From: Gemmatimonadales bacterium
Lineage (GTDB): Bacteria; Gemmatimonadota; Gemmatimonadetes; Gemmatimonadales; GWC2-71-9
NCBI GenBank assembly: GCA_030699545.1
Contig: JAUYMC010000156.1
Coordinates: 1 to 34,992, forward strand
DNA: 34,992 bases
Reading direction: 5' to 3'
A program made the translations under genes and the position numbers. Below are positions 25,534-34,628 of the stretch, piece after piece. The notes under the pieces were generated by a model, which ran no database searches, had not been told where the DNA came from, and saw only the letters and a program-made list of their open reading frames with translations. Position 1 is the first letter of the stretch. Every line of letters starts with the position of its first letter.

Positions 25534-27898
25534 TCACCGCGTCATCGGGAAGGCGCTGCGGAAAGTCGATGCCGTGGCGAAAGTGACCGGCGCCACCCGC
25601 TTCGCCGACGACCTCGCCCTGCCCCGCATGCTGTACGCCAAGCTGCTCCGCAGCACCCAGCCCCACGCGCGCATCCTCGCGATCGACGTGACGGCGGCCG
25701 CGCGCCTCCCCGGTGTCCGGGCGGTGTTGACCGGCCGTGATCTCCCGATTCCCTTCGGGATTCTTCCCGTATCGCAGGATGAGCACGCCCTCTGCCTGGA
25801 CAAAGTCCGCTTCATCGGCGACCCCGTCGCGGCGGTGGCCGCGACGAGCGAGGAGATCGCCACCGCCGCAGCCGAATTGATCCGGGTCGACTACGAGCCG
25901 CTGCGGACGTTCGCGTCTGCCGAAGAGGCGGTCGCGAACGCCGAGCCCCGCATCCACGACTACGGCGACCGCGGCAACCTGCACAAGATCGTCGATCTCG
26001 AGTTCGGCGACGTCGCCGAGGCGTTCGAGCATGCCGATCTGGTGCGTGAGGATCTCTTTTTTTTCGAAGGCAACACGCACCTCCCGATGGAACAGCACGC
26101 CGCCCTCGCGACCTACGCCCCGGACGGCAAGCTGACGTTGTGGAGCTCCACCCAGACACCGCACTACGTCCACCGCGCGCTGGCGAACGTGCTGGAGCTC
26201 CCGCCCGCGCGCATTCGCGTCATCGCGACCCCCAACGGCGGTGGATTTGGCGGCAAGAGCGATCCATTCAGCCATGAGATCGCGGTCGCCAAACTCGCGA
26301 TGGTCACGGGGCGGCCCGTGAAGATCACGCTGACGCGGGAAGAGGTGTTCTACTGCCATCGCGGCCGGCATCCCACGCTCATGTCCATCAAGACCGGCGT
26401 GAAGCGCGACGGCTCCATCACGGGCATGCACTTCAAGTCGCTGCTCGACGGCGGGGCCTACGGGTCGTACGGCGTGGCGAGCACGTACTACACGGGTGCG
26501 CTGCAGACCGTCACCTATCAGGTTCCCCGTTATCGCTTTCAAGGCGCGCGCGCGTTCACCAACAAGGCGCCCTGCGGACCCAAGCGCGGCCACGGAACGC
26601 CGCAGCCGCGGTTCGCCCTCGAGGTGCACGTCGACAAGATCGCCGAGCAGCTCGGCATCGATCCCGCGGAGCTGCGTCTCAACACACTGGTGCCGCGCGA
26701 CTCGTTGACGGCCAACTACCTGCGCGTGGGGTCGATGGGCCTCGGCACGTGTATCGAGAAGGTCGTGCAGGGGTCGGAGTGGAAGAAGAAATTTCGGAAA
26801 CTGCCGCACGGCCGTGGCGTGGGGCTTGCCTGCTCCAGCTACATCTCGGGCGCCGGGCTGCCGATCTACTGGAACAACATGCCGCACTCCGGCGTGCAGC
26901 TGAAATGCGACCGCGGCGGCGGCGTCACCGTCTTCTGCGGCTCGACCGAGATCGGCCAGGGGTCGGATTCGATCCTGGCCTACATCGTGGCCGAAGTGCT
27001 CGGCATCGATCCCTTCCACATCGCGATCGTCACCGCCGACACCGAGCTCACGCCGGTGGATCTCGGCAGCTATTCCAGCCGGGTGACCTTGATGAGCGGC
27101 AACGCCGCGCTGCAGGCGGCCGAGCGCGCCCGCGAGCTGCTCGCCCTCCACGCCGCGCGCCGCCTCGAGATCCCCGGCGATCGCGTCGTGTTCGCCGATG
27201 GCCGCGTGTTCGACAGCCGGGATCCCGACACCGGGATGAGCTTCGCCGAGGCCGTCCAGCACGCCGAAGCCGCCGAGGGGACGGTGGGCACGGTGGGATC
27301 GTACACGCCGCCGATGAGCCCGGGGAAATACCGCGGCGCCGGCGTGGGGCCGTCGCCCGCCTACTCCTACAGCGCCTGCGTCGCGGAAGTCGACGTCGAT
27401 CCCGCGACCGGCATCGTGCGCGTCCCGACGATCTGGATCGCGCACGACCTCGGCCGGGCGATCAATGCGGCGGCCGCGATCGGCCAGGTCGAAGGCTCCG
27501 TCTACATGGGCCTGGGCGAGGCGTTGATGGAGGAGATGGCGTATCGCGGCAACCGCAACGTCGTGCACAAGATTCCGAGCCTGCTCGAGTACAAGAGCCC
27601 GACGACGCTGGAGATGTGCGACGTCGTCACGTACTTGATCGAGGATCCCGACCCCAACGGACCGTTCGGCGCCAAAGAAGTCGGCCAGGGTCCGCTCCTG
27701 CCGGTGATGCCGGCCGTGGCCAACGCGGTGTACGACGCCGTCGGGGTGCGCGTGGACGAGGTCCCGATCACGCCGGAGAAGGTGCTGAAAGCACTGCGGG
27801 GAAAGGGGAAGGGGGAAGCGGGACGGGTGGGCCCCACGCGCTTCCCGGATATCCCCTGGCCCGAACCAGTCCGCGTGCCGCCTCCCTGGGAGGCCTAG
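25520..27898 (+). CDS. hcrA: Molybdopterin-binding large subunit, 4-hydroxybenzoyl-CoA reductase alpha-like
   Basis: VTGATRFADDLALPRMLYAKLLRSTQPHARIL, GGGFGGKSDPFSHEIAVAKLA, GSTEIGQGSDSILAYIVAE, EVDVDPATGIVRV. Overlaps hcrC by 14 nt. Confidence 0.88.
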   Translation: MAGSNHRVIGKALRKVDAVAKVTGATRFADDLALPRMLYAKLLRSTQPHARILAIDVTAAARLPGVRAVLTGRDLPIPFGILPVSQDEHALCLDKVRFIGDPVAAVAATSEEIATAAAELIRVDYEPLRTFASAEEAVANAEPRIHDYGDRGNLHKIVDLEFGDVAEAFEHADLVREDLFFFEGNTHLPMEQHAALATYAPDGKLTLWSSTQTPHYVHRALANVLELPPARIRVIATPNGGGFGGKSDPFSHEIAVAKLAMVTGRPVKITLTREEVFYCHRGRHPTLMSIKTGVKRDGSITGMHFKSLLDGGAYGSYGVASTYYTGALQTVTYQVPRYRFQGARAFTNKAPCGPKRGHGTPQPRFALEVHVDKIAEQLGIDPAELRLNTLVPRDSLTANYLRVGSMGLGTCIEKVVQGSEWKKKFRKLPHGRGVGLACSSYISGAGLPIYWNNMPHSGVQLKCDRGGGVTVFCGSTEIGQGSDSILAYIVAEVLGIDPFHIAIVTADTELTPVDLGSYSSRVTLMSGNAALQAAERARELLALHAARRLEIPGDRVVFADGRVFDSRDPDTGMSFAEAVQHAEAAEGTVGTVGSYTPPMSPGKYRGAGVGPSPAYSYSACVAEVDVDPATGIVRVPTIWIAHDLGRAINAAAAIGQVEGSVYMGLGEALMEEMAYRGNRNVVHKIPSLLEYKSPTTLEMCDVVTYLIEDPDPNGPFGAKEVGQGPLLPVMPAVANAVYDAVGVRVDEVPITPEKVLKALRGKGKGEAGRVGPTRFPDIPWPEPVRVPPPWEA

Positions 27899-28866
27899 TG
27901 CTCCGCCTCCCCGCGTTCGCGTACTTGCAGCCCAAGACCCTGGCCGAGGCCATCGCGATGAAAGCCGACGCGGGGCCGTCGGGAATGTATGTCGCGGTCG
28001 GCACTGATCTCTACCCGTACATGAAGCGGCGGCACGAGGACCCGACGCTCGTGATCTCCCTGATGGGGATTCCCGATCTGCGACGTGCCGATGACCGGGT
28101 CGTGGGTGCCGGTCTCACGCTCACCGAGTTGGCCGTCGGGCCGTCAGCCCGTCCGGCCGTTGTTGCCGACGCTGCCCGCCTCGTCTCCACGCCCCTGCTC
28201 CGCAACATGGGCACCCTCGGCGGCAATCTCTGCCTCGACACGCGCTGCAACTACTACAACCAGTCGTATGAGTGGCGGAAGTCGATCGACTTCTGCATGA
28301 AGAAGGAAGGGCACATCTGCTGGGTGGCGCCCTCGTCGCCGCGCTGCTGGGCGGTCAGCTCGTCGGACATTGCCCCGGTGATGGTCGCGATCGGCGCCGA
28401 GTACCGTCTCGTGGGGCCGCAGGGCGAGCGGATCGTGCCGGCCGCGCGGTTCTATCACAACGACGGGATCAATTATCTCACCAAGCAGCCGGACGAGATC
28501 CTGGTGGACGTGCGCCTCCCCGCCCCGAACGGATGGGACGCCGCTTATCACAAGCTGCGGCGCCGCGGATCGTTCGACTTTCCGGTGCTGGGCGTGGCGG
28601 CGTGGATTCGCTGGGACGGCACGGAGGTCAGCGACGCGAAGATCGTGCTCGGCGGCGTCGCGAGCTATCCGCAGGAAGTGCCGGAAGCCGGGGCCGTACT
28701 CAGGGGTGTGACGCTTGGGACGGCATCCATTGCGGCCGCCGCGGAAGCCGCTTATCGTCCGTCAAAGCCGATGGACAACACGGATTTCGACTTGTCATGG
28801 CGCAAACAGATGACACGCGTGTACGTCGCGCGGGCGCTCGAGGAGTTGCGGCAGCGGCGGGTCTGA
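27898..28866 (+). CDS. hcrB: FAD-binding subunit with extra Cys loop, 4-hydroxybenzoyl-CoA reductase beta-like
   Basis: GTG 27898 in TAGTG overlap; STPLLRNMGTLGGNLCLDTRCNYYNQSYEWRKSIDFCMKKEGHICWVAPSSPRCWAVSSSDIAPVMVAIGA contains the HcrB-type insertion. Confidence 0.88.
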   Translation: MLRLPAFAYLQPKTLAEAIAMKADAGPSGMYVAVGTDLYPYMKRRHEDPTLVISLMGIPDLRRADDRVVGAGLTLTELAVGPSARPAVVADAARLVSTPLLRNMGTLGGNLCLDTRCNYYNQSYEWRKSIDFCMKKEGHICWVAPSSPRCWAVSSSDIAPVMVAIGAEYRLVGPQGERIVPAARFYHNDGINYLTKQPDEILVDVRLPAPNGWDAAYHKLRRRGSFDFPVLGVAAWIRWDGTEVSDAKIVLGGVASYPQEVPEAGAVLRGVTLGTASIAAAAEAAYRPSKPMDNTDFDLSWRKQMTRVYVARALEELRQRRV

Positions 28867-30227
28867 GCCTCGTGGTTGCTGCCTGTCAGGACCCCGCCCG
28901 CGCCCCGATTCCGCTGACCGTCACCGCCGAACCCGCCGCCCAGACGGCGGGGGGTGTCGTTACGCTCACGTCAGAGCAGTTCCCGGAACTCGCGCTCCTG
29001 CCCAGTCCGGATCCGCTGCGGCCGCTACGCTGGACCAATTTCGCGATCCTGGTGGGTGCAGACACGGCGGACAGCTGGCGCATCGGGCCGACGCAAATCG
29101 CGTTTCGCGTGCCCCCTCTGCTGACAGGCAATTATGACGTCGCGATTGGCGCGGAGGGCTACGATCAGGCTCGCGCGGCGCTGTTCGTCGTGGGACAGGC
29201 GTTCCCGGTGTATTGGGGCGGGCTGAACGCCTACACCAGCGTGCTGAGCGGAACCGTCTTTCCGTCTCGGGGCATACTGATAGCCGAAACTTATTCATGG
29301 CCGGGATTCACGACCGGCTACGGGCTGATCGACGTTCAGTCCCGCCGTCTCACGATGTACCCAGAGTTCCGGGAGGGGACTCGGCGGGTGAAAATGGAGG
29401 CTCCGGGGCCGAGCTATCGCCCCAATCATTTTGTGTTCGATCTGTCGCCGAGCGGGACCGCGGCCGCGACGGTGTGGCGCGCAGACCCCTGGACGGTCGT
29501 CGACACATTGCCGTGTGGAGAGCCACTGGGCGCGTATGCGGCGGCCGAGCTCTCCGCGACGACGTGCCTGTCGCTCCGCTTCGGCACGCTCGTGAGAAAT
29601 GGAGTGGATACGCTCGGTCTGTTCCCAAGCCTTTGGTGGGGCAACTTCCGCCTCGCGCGCAACGGGAAGTGGGCCGTCGTGACGACCAGCTCGCTGGGAG
29701 CCTTCGGAGGGCCACTGACGTGGCCGGTTCTCGACAAGAGTGGGACCGTCGTCTATACCATCGACACACTCCATCACGTCACGGGGGCTGCGTTCTCGAC
29801 CGCTGGGGACACCATGTATCTGACGGCGGGCGCGCCAGATCCCGCCGCCACGGATCCCAATGAGGTACGGTTTGCGCTGATGGCACTGGAGACCGCGACG
29901 GGGCGTACCATCGCGACTCGGGCGTTCGCGTCACATCGGGTGCTGCAGGACGTGGCCGTCGATCCCCTCCGACCCCTGCTGTATGTGGGCGGCTTCGAAA
30001 GGGAAATGACCGCCGACGGGTATCTCACGTTCCGGCAGTACCTGACGGTTCTGCACCGAGAGACCCTGGACGTCGTGGCCGACATGCCTGCCACCCTCAG
30101 TCCATCTCGCCGCTGGGTGAGCGACGCGACACTGCTTCATCAGGCCGGGGCCGGCCGAGTGAGCGTCGTGGGCTGGTGCGGCTTCGACTGCGGCGGCCTC
30201 TGGGTCTTTACGTTCGACCTGCCGTAG
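28797..30227 (+). CDS. Putative lipoprotein with beta-propeller-like repeats, unknown function
   Basis: ATG 28797 gives MAQTDDTRVRRAGARGVAAAAGLSLVVAAC (lipobox VVAAC). Repeated segments such as GAAFSTAGDTMYLTAG and QDVAVDPLRPLLYVGGFE. Confidence 0.72.
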   Translation: MAQTDDTRVRRAGARGVAAAAGLSLVVAACQDPARAPIPLTVTAEPAAQTAGGVVTLTSEQFPELALLPSPDPLRPLRWTNFAILVGADTADSWRIGPTQIAFRVPPLLTGNYDVAIGAEGYDQARAALFVVGQAFPVYWGGLNAYTSVLSGTVFPSRGILIAETYSWPGFTTGYGLIDVQSRRLTMYPEFREGTRRVKMEAPGPSYRPNHFVFDLSPSGTAAATVWRADPWTVVDTLPCGEPLGAYAAAELSATTCLSLRFGTLVRNGVDTLGLFPSLWWGNFRLARNGKWAVVTTSSLGAFGGPLTWPVLDKSGTVVYTIDTLHHVTGAAFSTAGDTMYLTAGAPDPAATDPNEVRFALMALETATGRTIATRAFASHRVLQDVAVDPLRPLLYVGGFEREMTADGYLTFRQYLTVLHRETLDVVADMPATLSPSRRWVSDATLLHQAGAGRVSVVGWCGFDCGGLWVFTFDLP

Positions 30228-30756
30228 CCAGCCCCTCGATCTCCACCGTCGCCTTCGTGAGCACTTCGGCGACGCGCTTGCGGGCATCGTCCGTTTCCGC
30301 CTTCCAGCCGGTGCGGTAGACCGCCTTCACGAGCTGGCCGAGCGCCCGGTTCACTTCGACCATCGAGCCGCCGACCGTCCGTTCGACGGTTTCGCTGACG
30401 CGCTCGAAGATCTCCTCGACGACGTCCTTGTGGGTTTCCAAGAAGGCCCTCCCGGTATCAGTGATCTCGTAGACCTTTTTGCCTTCGACCTCGCGACCTA
30501 CCACGAGGCCTTCATCTTCGAGCCATTGCAGAGTCGGATAGACGGTACCCGGCGAGGGGGAGTAACAGCCGTGCATCCGTTCTTCCAGCTCCTTCATGAC
30601 CTCGTAGCCGTGACGAGGTTTGTCGCGCAGAAGTTTGAGGATCACGTATTTCATGTCGCCCGCTTCGAACCACTGGCGCCGCCGGCCGCGGCCCGCGCGC
30701 CACCCGCGGGGCCCGAACCCGAATGCGAACCCCTCCCAGCTGAATTGCCGCGCCAT
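30208..30756 (-). CDS. PadR-family transcriptional regulator
   Basis: MKYVILKLLRDKPRHGYEVMKELEERMHGCYSPSPGTVYPTLQWLEDEGLVVGREVEGKKVYEITDTGRAFL. Confidence 0.95.
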   Translation of the reverse strand: MARQFSWEGFAFGFGPRGWRAGRGRRRQWFEAGDMKYVILKLLRDKPRHGYEVMKELEERMHGCYSPSPGTVYPTLQWLEDEGLVVGREVEGKKVYEITDTGRAFLETHKDVVEEIFERVSETVERTVGGSMVEVNRALGQLVKAVYRTGWKAETDDARKRVAEVLTKATVEIEGLATAGRT

Positions 30757-30781
30757 CCTGCCTCCCGGTCAGATGTTACGT

Positions 30782-30808
30782 GACGATATATGGTCAAGAT
30801 ATATCTTG
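30782..30808. promoter_or_regulatory. Putative PadR operator: two abutting palindromes
   Basis: Perfect 14-bp palindrome CAAGATATATCTTG (30795-30808) next to imperfect palindrome GACGATATATGGTC (30782-30795), in the divergent region between padR and the 30926 gene. Confidence 0.65.
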
Positions 30809-30925
30809 TCAACGCGTGTGTTCCAAGTCACCATCCGACTTGAGATTGCGGGCCCGCCGAGCACCCGTACATTCCACCCTCGCTCTTCGGTAGTCCCCCA
30901 CGCAGCGCCCTTGGAAGGAGCAGCG

Positions 30926-31603
30926 ATGTCCGTGCAAGTGACCCCCCACCCCGCCTGGGTGGCCGAGCTCGATTCGACGCTGGAGCCCCGACGCCAGGCT
31001 ATTCTCGACACGCCCGTGATCGTGGACGCGTCGGAGAATCAACTGGTGGATGGCCAAATTCAGAACTTTCTGGTGGGGTTCTATCCCATCATTCGCGATT
31101 TTCCGCAGTGGTTGCAGCTGCTGCTCGACCGCTCGCCCGAAATGGGCCGCGATTTCTTCACCGACAACATCCGCGTCGAGCGACGCCACGATGCCATGTG
31201 GCGGGCGATGGGCGACGGCTTTACGGTGCCCAAGAAGCGGTTTCAGGAGCCCGAGCCGATGCTGCCGCCGGTCAAGAAGTTCCACGCGTACCTCACCGAC
31301 ATGTGCCGCAATGCGGAGTTCGGCCAGGCCGTCTCCGCCACGAACTACGCGGTAGAGGGGGTCGCGCAGAAGATTTCGGAGAAGGCGCTGCGCGGTCTCG
31401 CGAAGAACGCAAAGATCGGCCCGCGCGGGCGCTGGTGGCTGGAGGAGCACGCCAAGTACGACGATGAGCATCCGATCCACGCCCTGGAGATCATCAAGGA
31501 CTGCGTGAAGCGTGGCGCCGACACTCCGGAAAAGGTGACCGTCTCCGCGTTGGAGAGTCTCGCGCTCATGAAGACCGCCATGGAGGCGTCCTACCACGGC
31601 TAA
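30926..31603 (+). CDS. TenA/PqqC-like (heme-oxygenase-like fold) protein, possible diiron enzyme
   Basis: RBS GGAAGGAG before ATG 30926; ...QNFLVGFYPIIRDFPQWLQLLL...IRVERRHDAMWRAMG...NYAVEGVAQKIS...EEHAKYDDEHPIHALEII (H-x3-D-x2-H). Confidence 0.78.
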   Translation: MSVQVTPHPAWVAELDSTLEPRRQAILDTPVIVDASENQLVDGQIQNFLVGFYPIIRDFPQWLQLLLDRSPEMGRDFFTDNIRVERRHDAMWRAMGDGFTVPKKRFQEPEPMLPPVKKFHAYLTDMCRNAEFGQAVSATNYAVEGVAQKISEKALRGLAKNAKIGPRGRWWLEEHAKYDDEHPIHALEIIKDCVKRGADTPEKVTVSALESLALMKTAMEASYHG

Positions 31604-31664
31604 CAAGGGCCGCCGGATTTCGCCGGGCCGCGGGACCCGGGCCAGCGTCGCGACCGCCAAGCGG

Positions 31665-33515
31665 TTGCGGCTCGACCTGGTGCAGGCGGCGGCGGACGTC
31701 GTCGTCGCGCTGCCCGACGCCGTCGTGATCACCGGCGTCGACCGCCGGGTGCTCGCGGTGAACGACGCCGCGGCGGAGCTGCTGGGGTGGCAGGCGGGCG
31801 AAGTGGCGGGCAAGGCGATCGCGGACGTCGTGGCGGCGTCCGAGCGCGCCCACGTCGCGTCGCGCGAGGACCGGGTGCTGGCCGGCGAGACGCAGCGCTA
31901 CGAAACCAGGATCGTGAACCACGCGACGGGGGAAGAGCGCGACGTCTCGGTGTCGAGCGGTCCCTTCCGTGTCGAAGGCGACCTCATCGGCACCGTGGCC
32001 ACGCTGCGCGACATCACCGAGCCCAAGCGGGCGCAGGACACGCTGGCGCGGTCCGAGGCGCGCTACCGCCACCTCGTCGAATCGGCCTCGGATGCGATCG
32101 TGACGTACGACGCGAACGGGCGGTTCACAACCGTGAACCACGCCGCCGAAAACATCTCCGGCTACCGGCGCGAGGAGCTGGTGGGGCAGTGGTTCGCGCC
32201 GATGATCCCCGACGACGACCTTCCCAGGGCGTTGGCGCACTTCCAGCAGGCGCTCGCGGGCGAGACGGGGCTGTTCGAGACACAGTTCTACCGCAAGGAC
32301 GGCGAAGTCCGCACCATCTCGGTCACCTACTCCACGCCGCAGAAGGACGAGGAAGTCCTCTGCCTCATCCGCGACGTGACCGACCAGAAGATGCTGCAGG
32401 AGCAGCTCATCCAGTCGGAGAAGATGTCGGCCATCGGGCAGCTGGTGTCCGGCGTCGCGCACGAGCTGAACAACCCGCTGGCCGGCATCTCCGCCTTCGC
32501 GCAGCTGCTCCTCGCCGAAAAGCGCTTCCCACCCGACCAGCGCACCGCGGCCGAAACGATCTACAGCGAGGCCCGGCGCGCCAGCCGGATCGTGCAAAAC
32601 CTCCTGACGTTTGCGCGGCAGCATAAAGCCGAGAAGGGGCCGACGTCGATCAACCAGGTGCTCGACGACACGCTCGAGCTGCGCGGCTACGAGCTGCGCG
32701 TCCGCGGCATCGACGTGCGCCGCGAGTACGACGAGTCGTTGCCGGACACAATGGCCGACGCGCACCAGCTGCAGCAGGTCTTCCTCAACCTCGTCACCAA
32801 CGCCGAGCAGGCGATGGAGCGCTCCCAGGGGCACCATCACCGGCTCACCGTGCGCACGCGCCGCGCCGACGGCGACATCCGGATCGAGATCGAGGACACG
32901 GGCGGCGGCATTCCCCAGAACCTCATCGAGCGGATCTTCAACCCGTTCTTCACCACCAAACCCACGGGCTCGGGCACGGGGCTCGGGCTCTCGATCTCGC
33001 TCGGCATCGTGCGGGAGCACGAGGGGCGGATTTGGGCCGAGAACGTGCCGCAAACCGGCGCGCGCTTTGTGGTCGAGCTGCCGGTCATCGAGCCTCGGGC
33101 CTCGGGCGAGTTCCAGGCGGTCAGCACCGTGCATCCGGTCGGCGATCGCCTGCGCATTCTCGTGGTGGACGACGAAGCGTCGGTGCGTGTCTCGCTCCAG
33201 CGCTATCTCGCGAGCCGCGGGCATGAGGTGGAGACGACCGCGAGCGGCCAGGACGCGCTCACGCGGATGGGCGCGGGGTCCTACGACGCCGTCATCGTCG
33301 ATATGCGGATGCCCGACCTGTCGGGCGAGCAGCTGTTCGAGCGGCTGCGCGGCGTCGACCCCGAGCACGCCGAGCGCGTCATCTTCACGACCGGCGACCT
33401 CGTCAGCGAGCAGATGCGCCGCTTTCTGGACGGCTCCGGCCGTCCCTGTGTTCCCAAACCGTTCGAGTTCTCCTCCTTCGACCAGGCGCTGCCGGCTGCC
33501 CGCCGGCGCGCGTAA
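31665..33515 (+). CDS. PAS-PAS hybrid sensor histidine kinase with C-terminal receiver domain
   Basis: Two PAS domains; H-box MSAIGQLVSGVAHELNNPLAGI; N/G boxes FLNLVTNAEQAM, IEDTGGGIPQ, GTGLGLSIS; receiver ILVVDDEASVRVS...VIVDMRMPDLSG...FTTGD...KPF. Start codon uncertain (TTG 31665). Confidence 0.93.
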   Translation: MRLDLVQAAADVVVALPDAVVITGVDRRVLAVNDAAAELLGWQAGEVAGKAIADVVAASERAHVASREDRVLAGETQRYETRIVNHATGEERDVSVSSGPFRVEGDLIGTVATLRDITEPKRAQDTLARSEARYRHLVESASDAIVTYDANGRFTTVNHAAENISGYRREELVGQWFAPMIPDDDLPRALAHFQQALAGETGLFETQFYRKDGEVRTISVTYSTPQKDEEVLCLIRDVTDQKMLQEQLIQSEKMSAIGQLVSGVAHELNNPLAGISAFAQLLLAEKRFPPDQRTAAETIYSEARRASRIVQNLLTFARQHKAEKGPTSINQVLDDTLELRGYELRVRGIDVRREYDESLPDTMADAHQLQQVFLNLVTNAEQAMERSQGHHHRLTVRTRRADGDIRIEIEDTGGGIPQNLIERIFNPFFTTKPTGSGTGLGLSISLGIVREHEGRIWAENVPQTGARFVVELPVIEPRASGEFQAVSTVHPVGDRLRILVVDDEASVRVSLQRYLASRGHEVETTASGQDALTRMGAGSYDAVIVDMRMPDLSGEQLFERLRGVDPEHAERVIFTTGDLVSEQMRRFLDGSGRPCVPKPFEFSSFDQALPAARRRA

Positions 33516-33595
33516 TCTCCCTATGGCTAGCGGGTGGGGCCGATCAGAATCGCGTTGGTGAGCAGCCGCGCCGTCCCGCGCTCCCGCCGAAAACA

Positions 33596-33625
33596 CGAGC
33601 GGCCGGAGTGATCTCCGGCCGCTCG
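33596..33625 (-). terminator. Rho-independent terminator for the minus-strand PDZ gene (possibly bidirectional)
   Basis: Perfect 13-bp stem CGAGCGGCCGGAG / CTCCGGCCGCTCG with TGAT loop; on the minus strand it is followed by TGTTTTC. Lies between convergent genes. Confidence 0.85.
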
Positions 33626-33652
33626 CGCTGTTCCAGAGCTCCGGTGGTCAGG

Positions 33653-34609
33653 TCAGATCACTCGGACACTCCGTCCGACATTTCTGAGCTCGCGCTGCAG
33701 TCGCTGCAGATCGGGCAGAACGTTGTACTGCATCGGCTCCTCCCGCTGGATGCGGGGCATCATGTTGCGGAACCGGGTGCGCGCTTGGGGGACGGTCCAG
33801 GAAACCGTCGAGCGCCGCTGCTTGCGCACGATTTCGAGCGAGACGCTTTCGCCGGCCTCGTAGGAGCTGAGGATGCGCATCGCGTGAGACGGCGACGACG
33901 GCTTGCGACCGCCGATGCTGACAATGACGTCCCCGCCGCGCAGCGGCAGGCTGGTATCGGCTGGAGCCTTCACCACGAGCACGCCTTCGCGCGTGCCGAA
34001 GTACTCCGCCAGGTCGGGGTTCAGCGTGACCATCTCGAGCCGTCCCCACGGGGCCCCGAACACATAGCCGAATCCGGGAACGCCGGTGTCGATCTGCACG
34101 CGAAAATCGGGCTCCATCAGAAACCCGCCCGCGCGGGGCGCGATGGTGGCCCACGAGGATCCGAGCTCTTCCGCGACGATCGTCGCCCGCCGGGTCTCGG
34201 TGCCGCGGCGATACTCGACCTGCACCGTGTCGCCGGGATCGAGGGCGCGGGCCAGCTCGATGAGCCTCATCCCGGGCCCCGATTCGTCGTCGTCGTCGGC
34301 CCGGACGCCGCTGAGCGCGGCGCCCTTGAAGCGCGTGATGATGTCACCCGCCTTGAGGCCCGCGTCGTCGGCCGGGCCGCCGGGCGTCACGGCCTCGATG
34401 TACGCGCCGATCCTGTCGTTCGCGGCGTTGGCATCGGTTTTGACCACGACGCCGATGCGGCCGCGGTTGGTCGAAAACGAAAACACTCCAGGGCGCGGCG
34501 TGCGCGCCTGCGCGCGTGGTCTGGGCGCCGGCGCCTCCTGCGATTGCACCGGGATCACCGGGGCCAGCAGGCAGGCGACCGCCGCCGCCAGGGTCCAATT
34601 GCGAATCAT
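33653..34609 (-). CDS. Secreted protein with two PDZ domains and no visible protease domain
   Basis: Signal peptide MIRNWTLAAAVACLLAPVIPVQSQ; PDZ-like IGAYIEAVTPGGPADDAGLKAGDIITRFKG and GVLVVKAPADTSLPLRGGDVIVSIGGRKP. Confidence 0.85.
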   Translation of the reverse strand: MIRNWTLAAAVACLLAPVIPVQSQEAPAPRPRAQARTPRPGVFSFSTNRGRIGVVVKTDANAANDRIGAYIEAVTPGGPADDAGLKAGDIITRFKGAALSGVRADDDDESGPGMRLIELARALDPGDTVQVEYRRGTETRRATIVAEELGSSWATIAPRAGGFLMEPDFRVQIDTGVPGFGYVFGAPWGRLEMVTLNPDLAEYFGTREGVLVVKAPADTSLPLRGGDVIVSIGGRKPSSPSHAMRILSSYEAGESVSLEIVRKQRRSTVSWTVPQARTRFRNMMPRIQREEPMQYNVLPDLQRLQRELRNVGRSVRVI

Positions 34610-34628
34610 GTGCCTTCCTCCAGACAGA

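Noticed and set aside
26055-26064. Run of eight T in the hcrA coding sequence
   Set aside because: In frame and encodes a plausible DLFFFEGN segment; a possible slippage site but no evidence of frameshifting.
25442-27568. 708-aa minus-strand ORF opposite the molybdopterin subunit
   Set aside because: Antisense artefact by composition and lack of motifs.
31566-33596. 676-aa minus-strand ORF opposite the histidine kinase
   Set aside because: Antisense artefact; the plus strand has full PAS/HisKA/HATPase/REC motifs.
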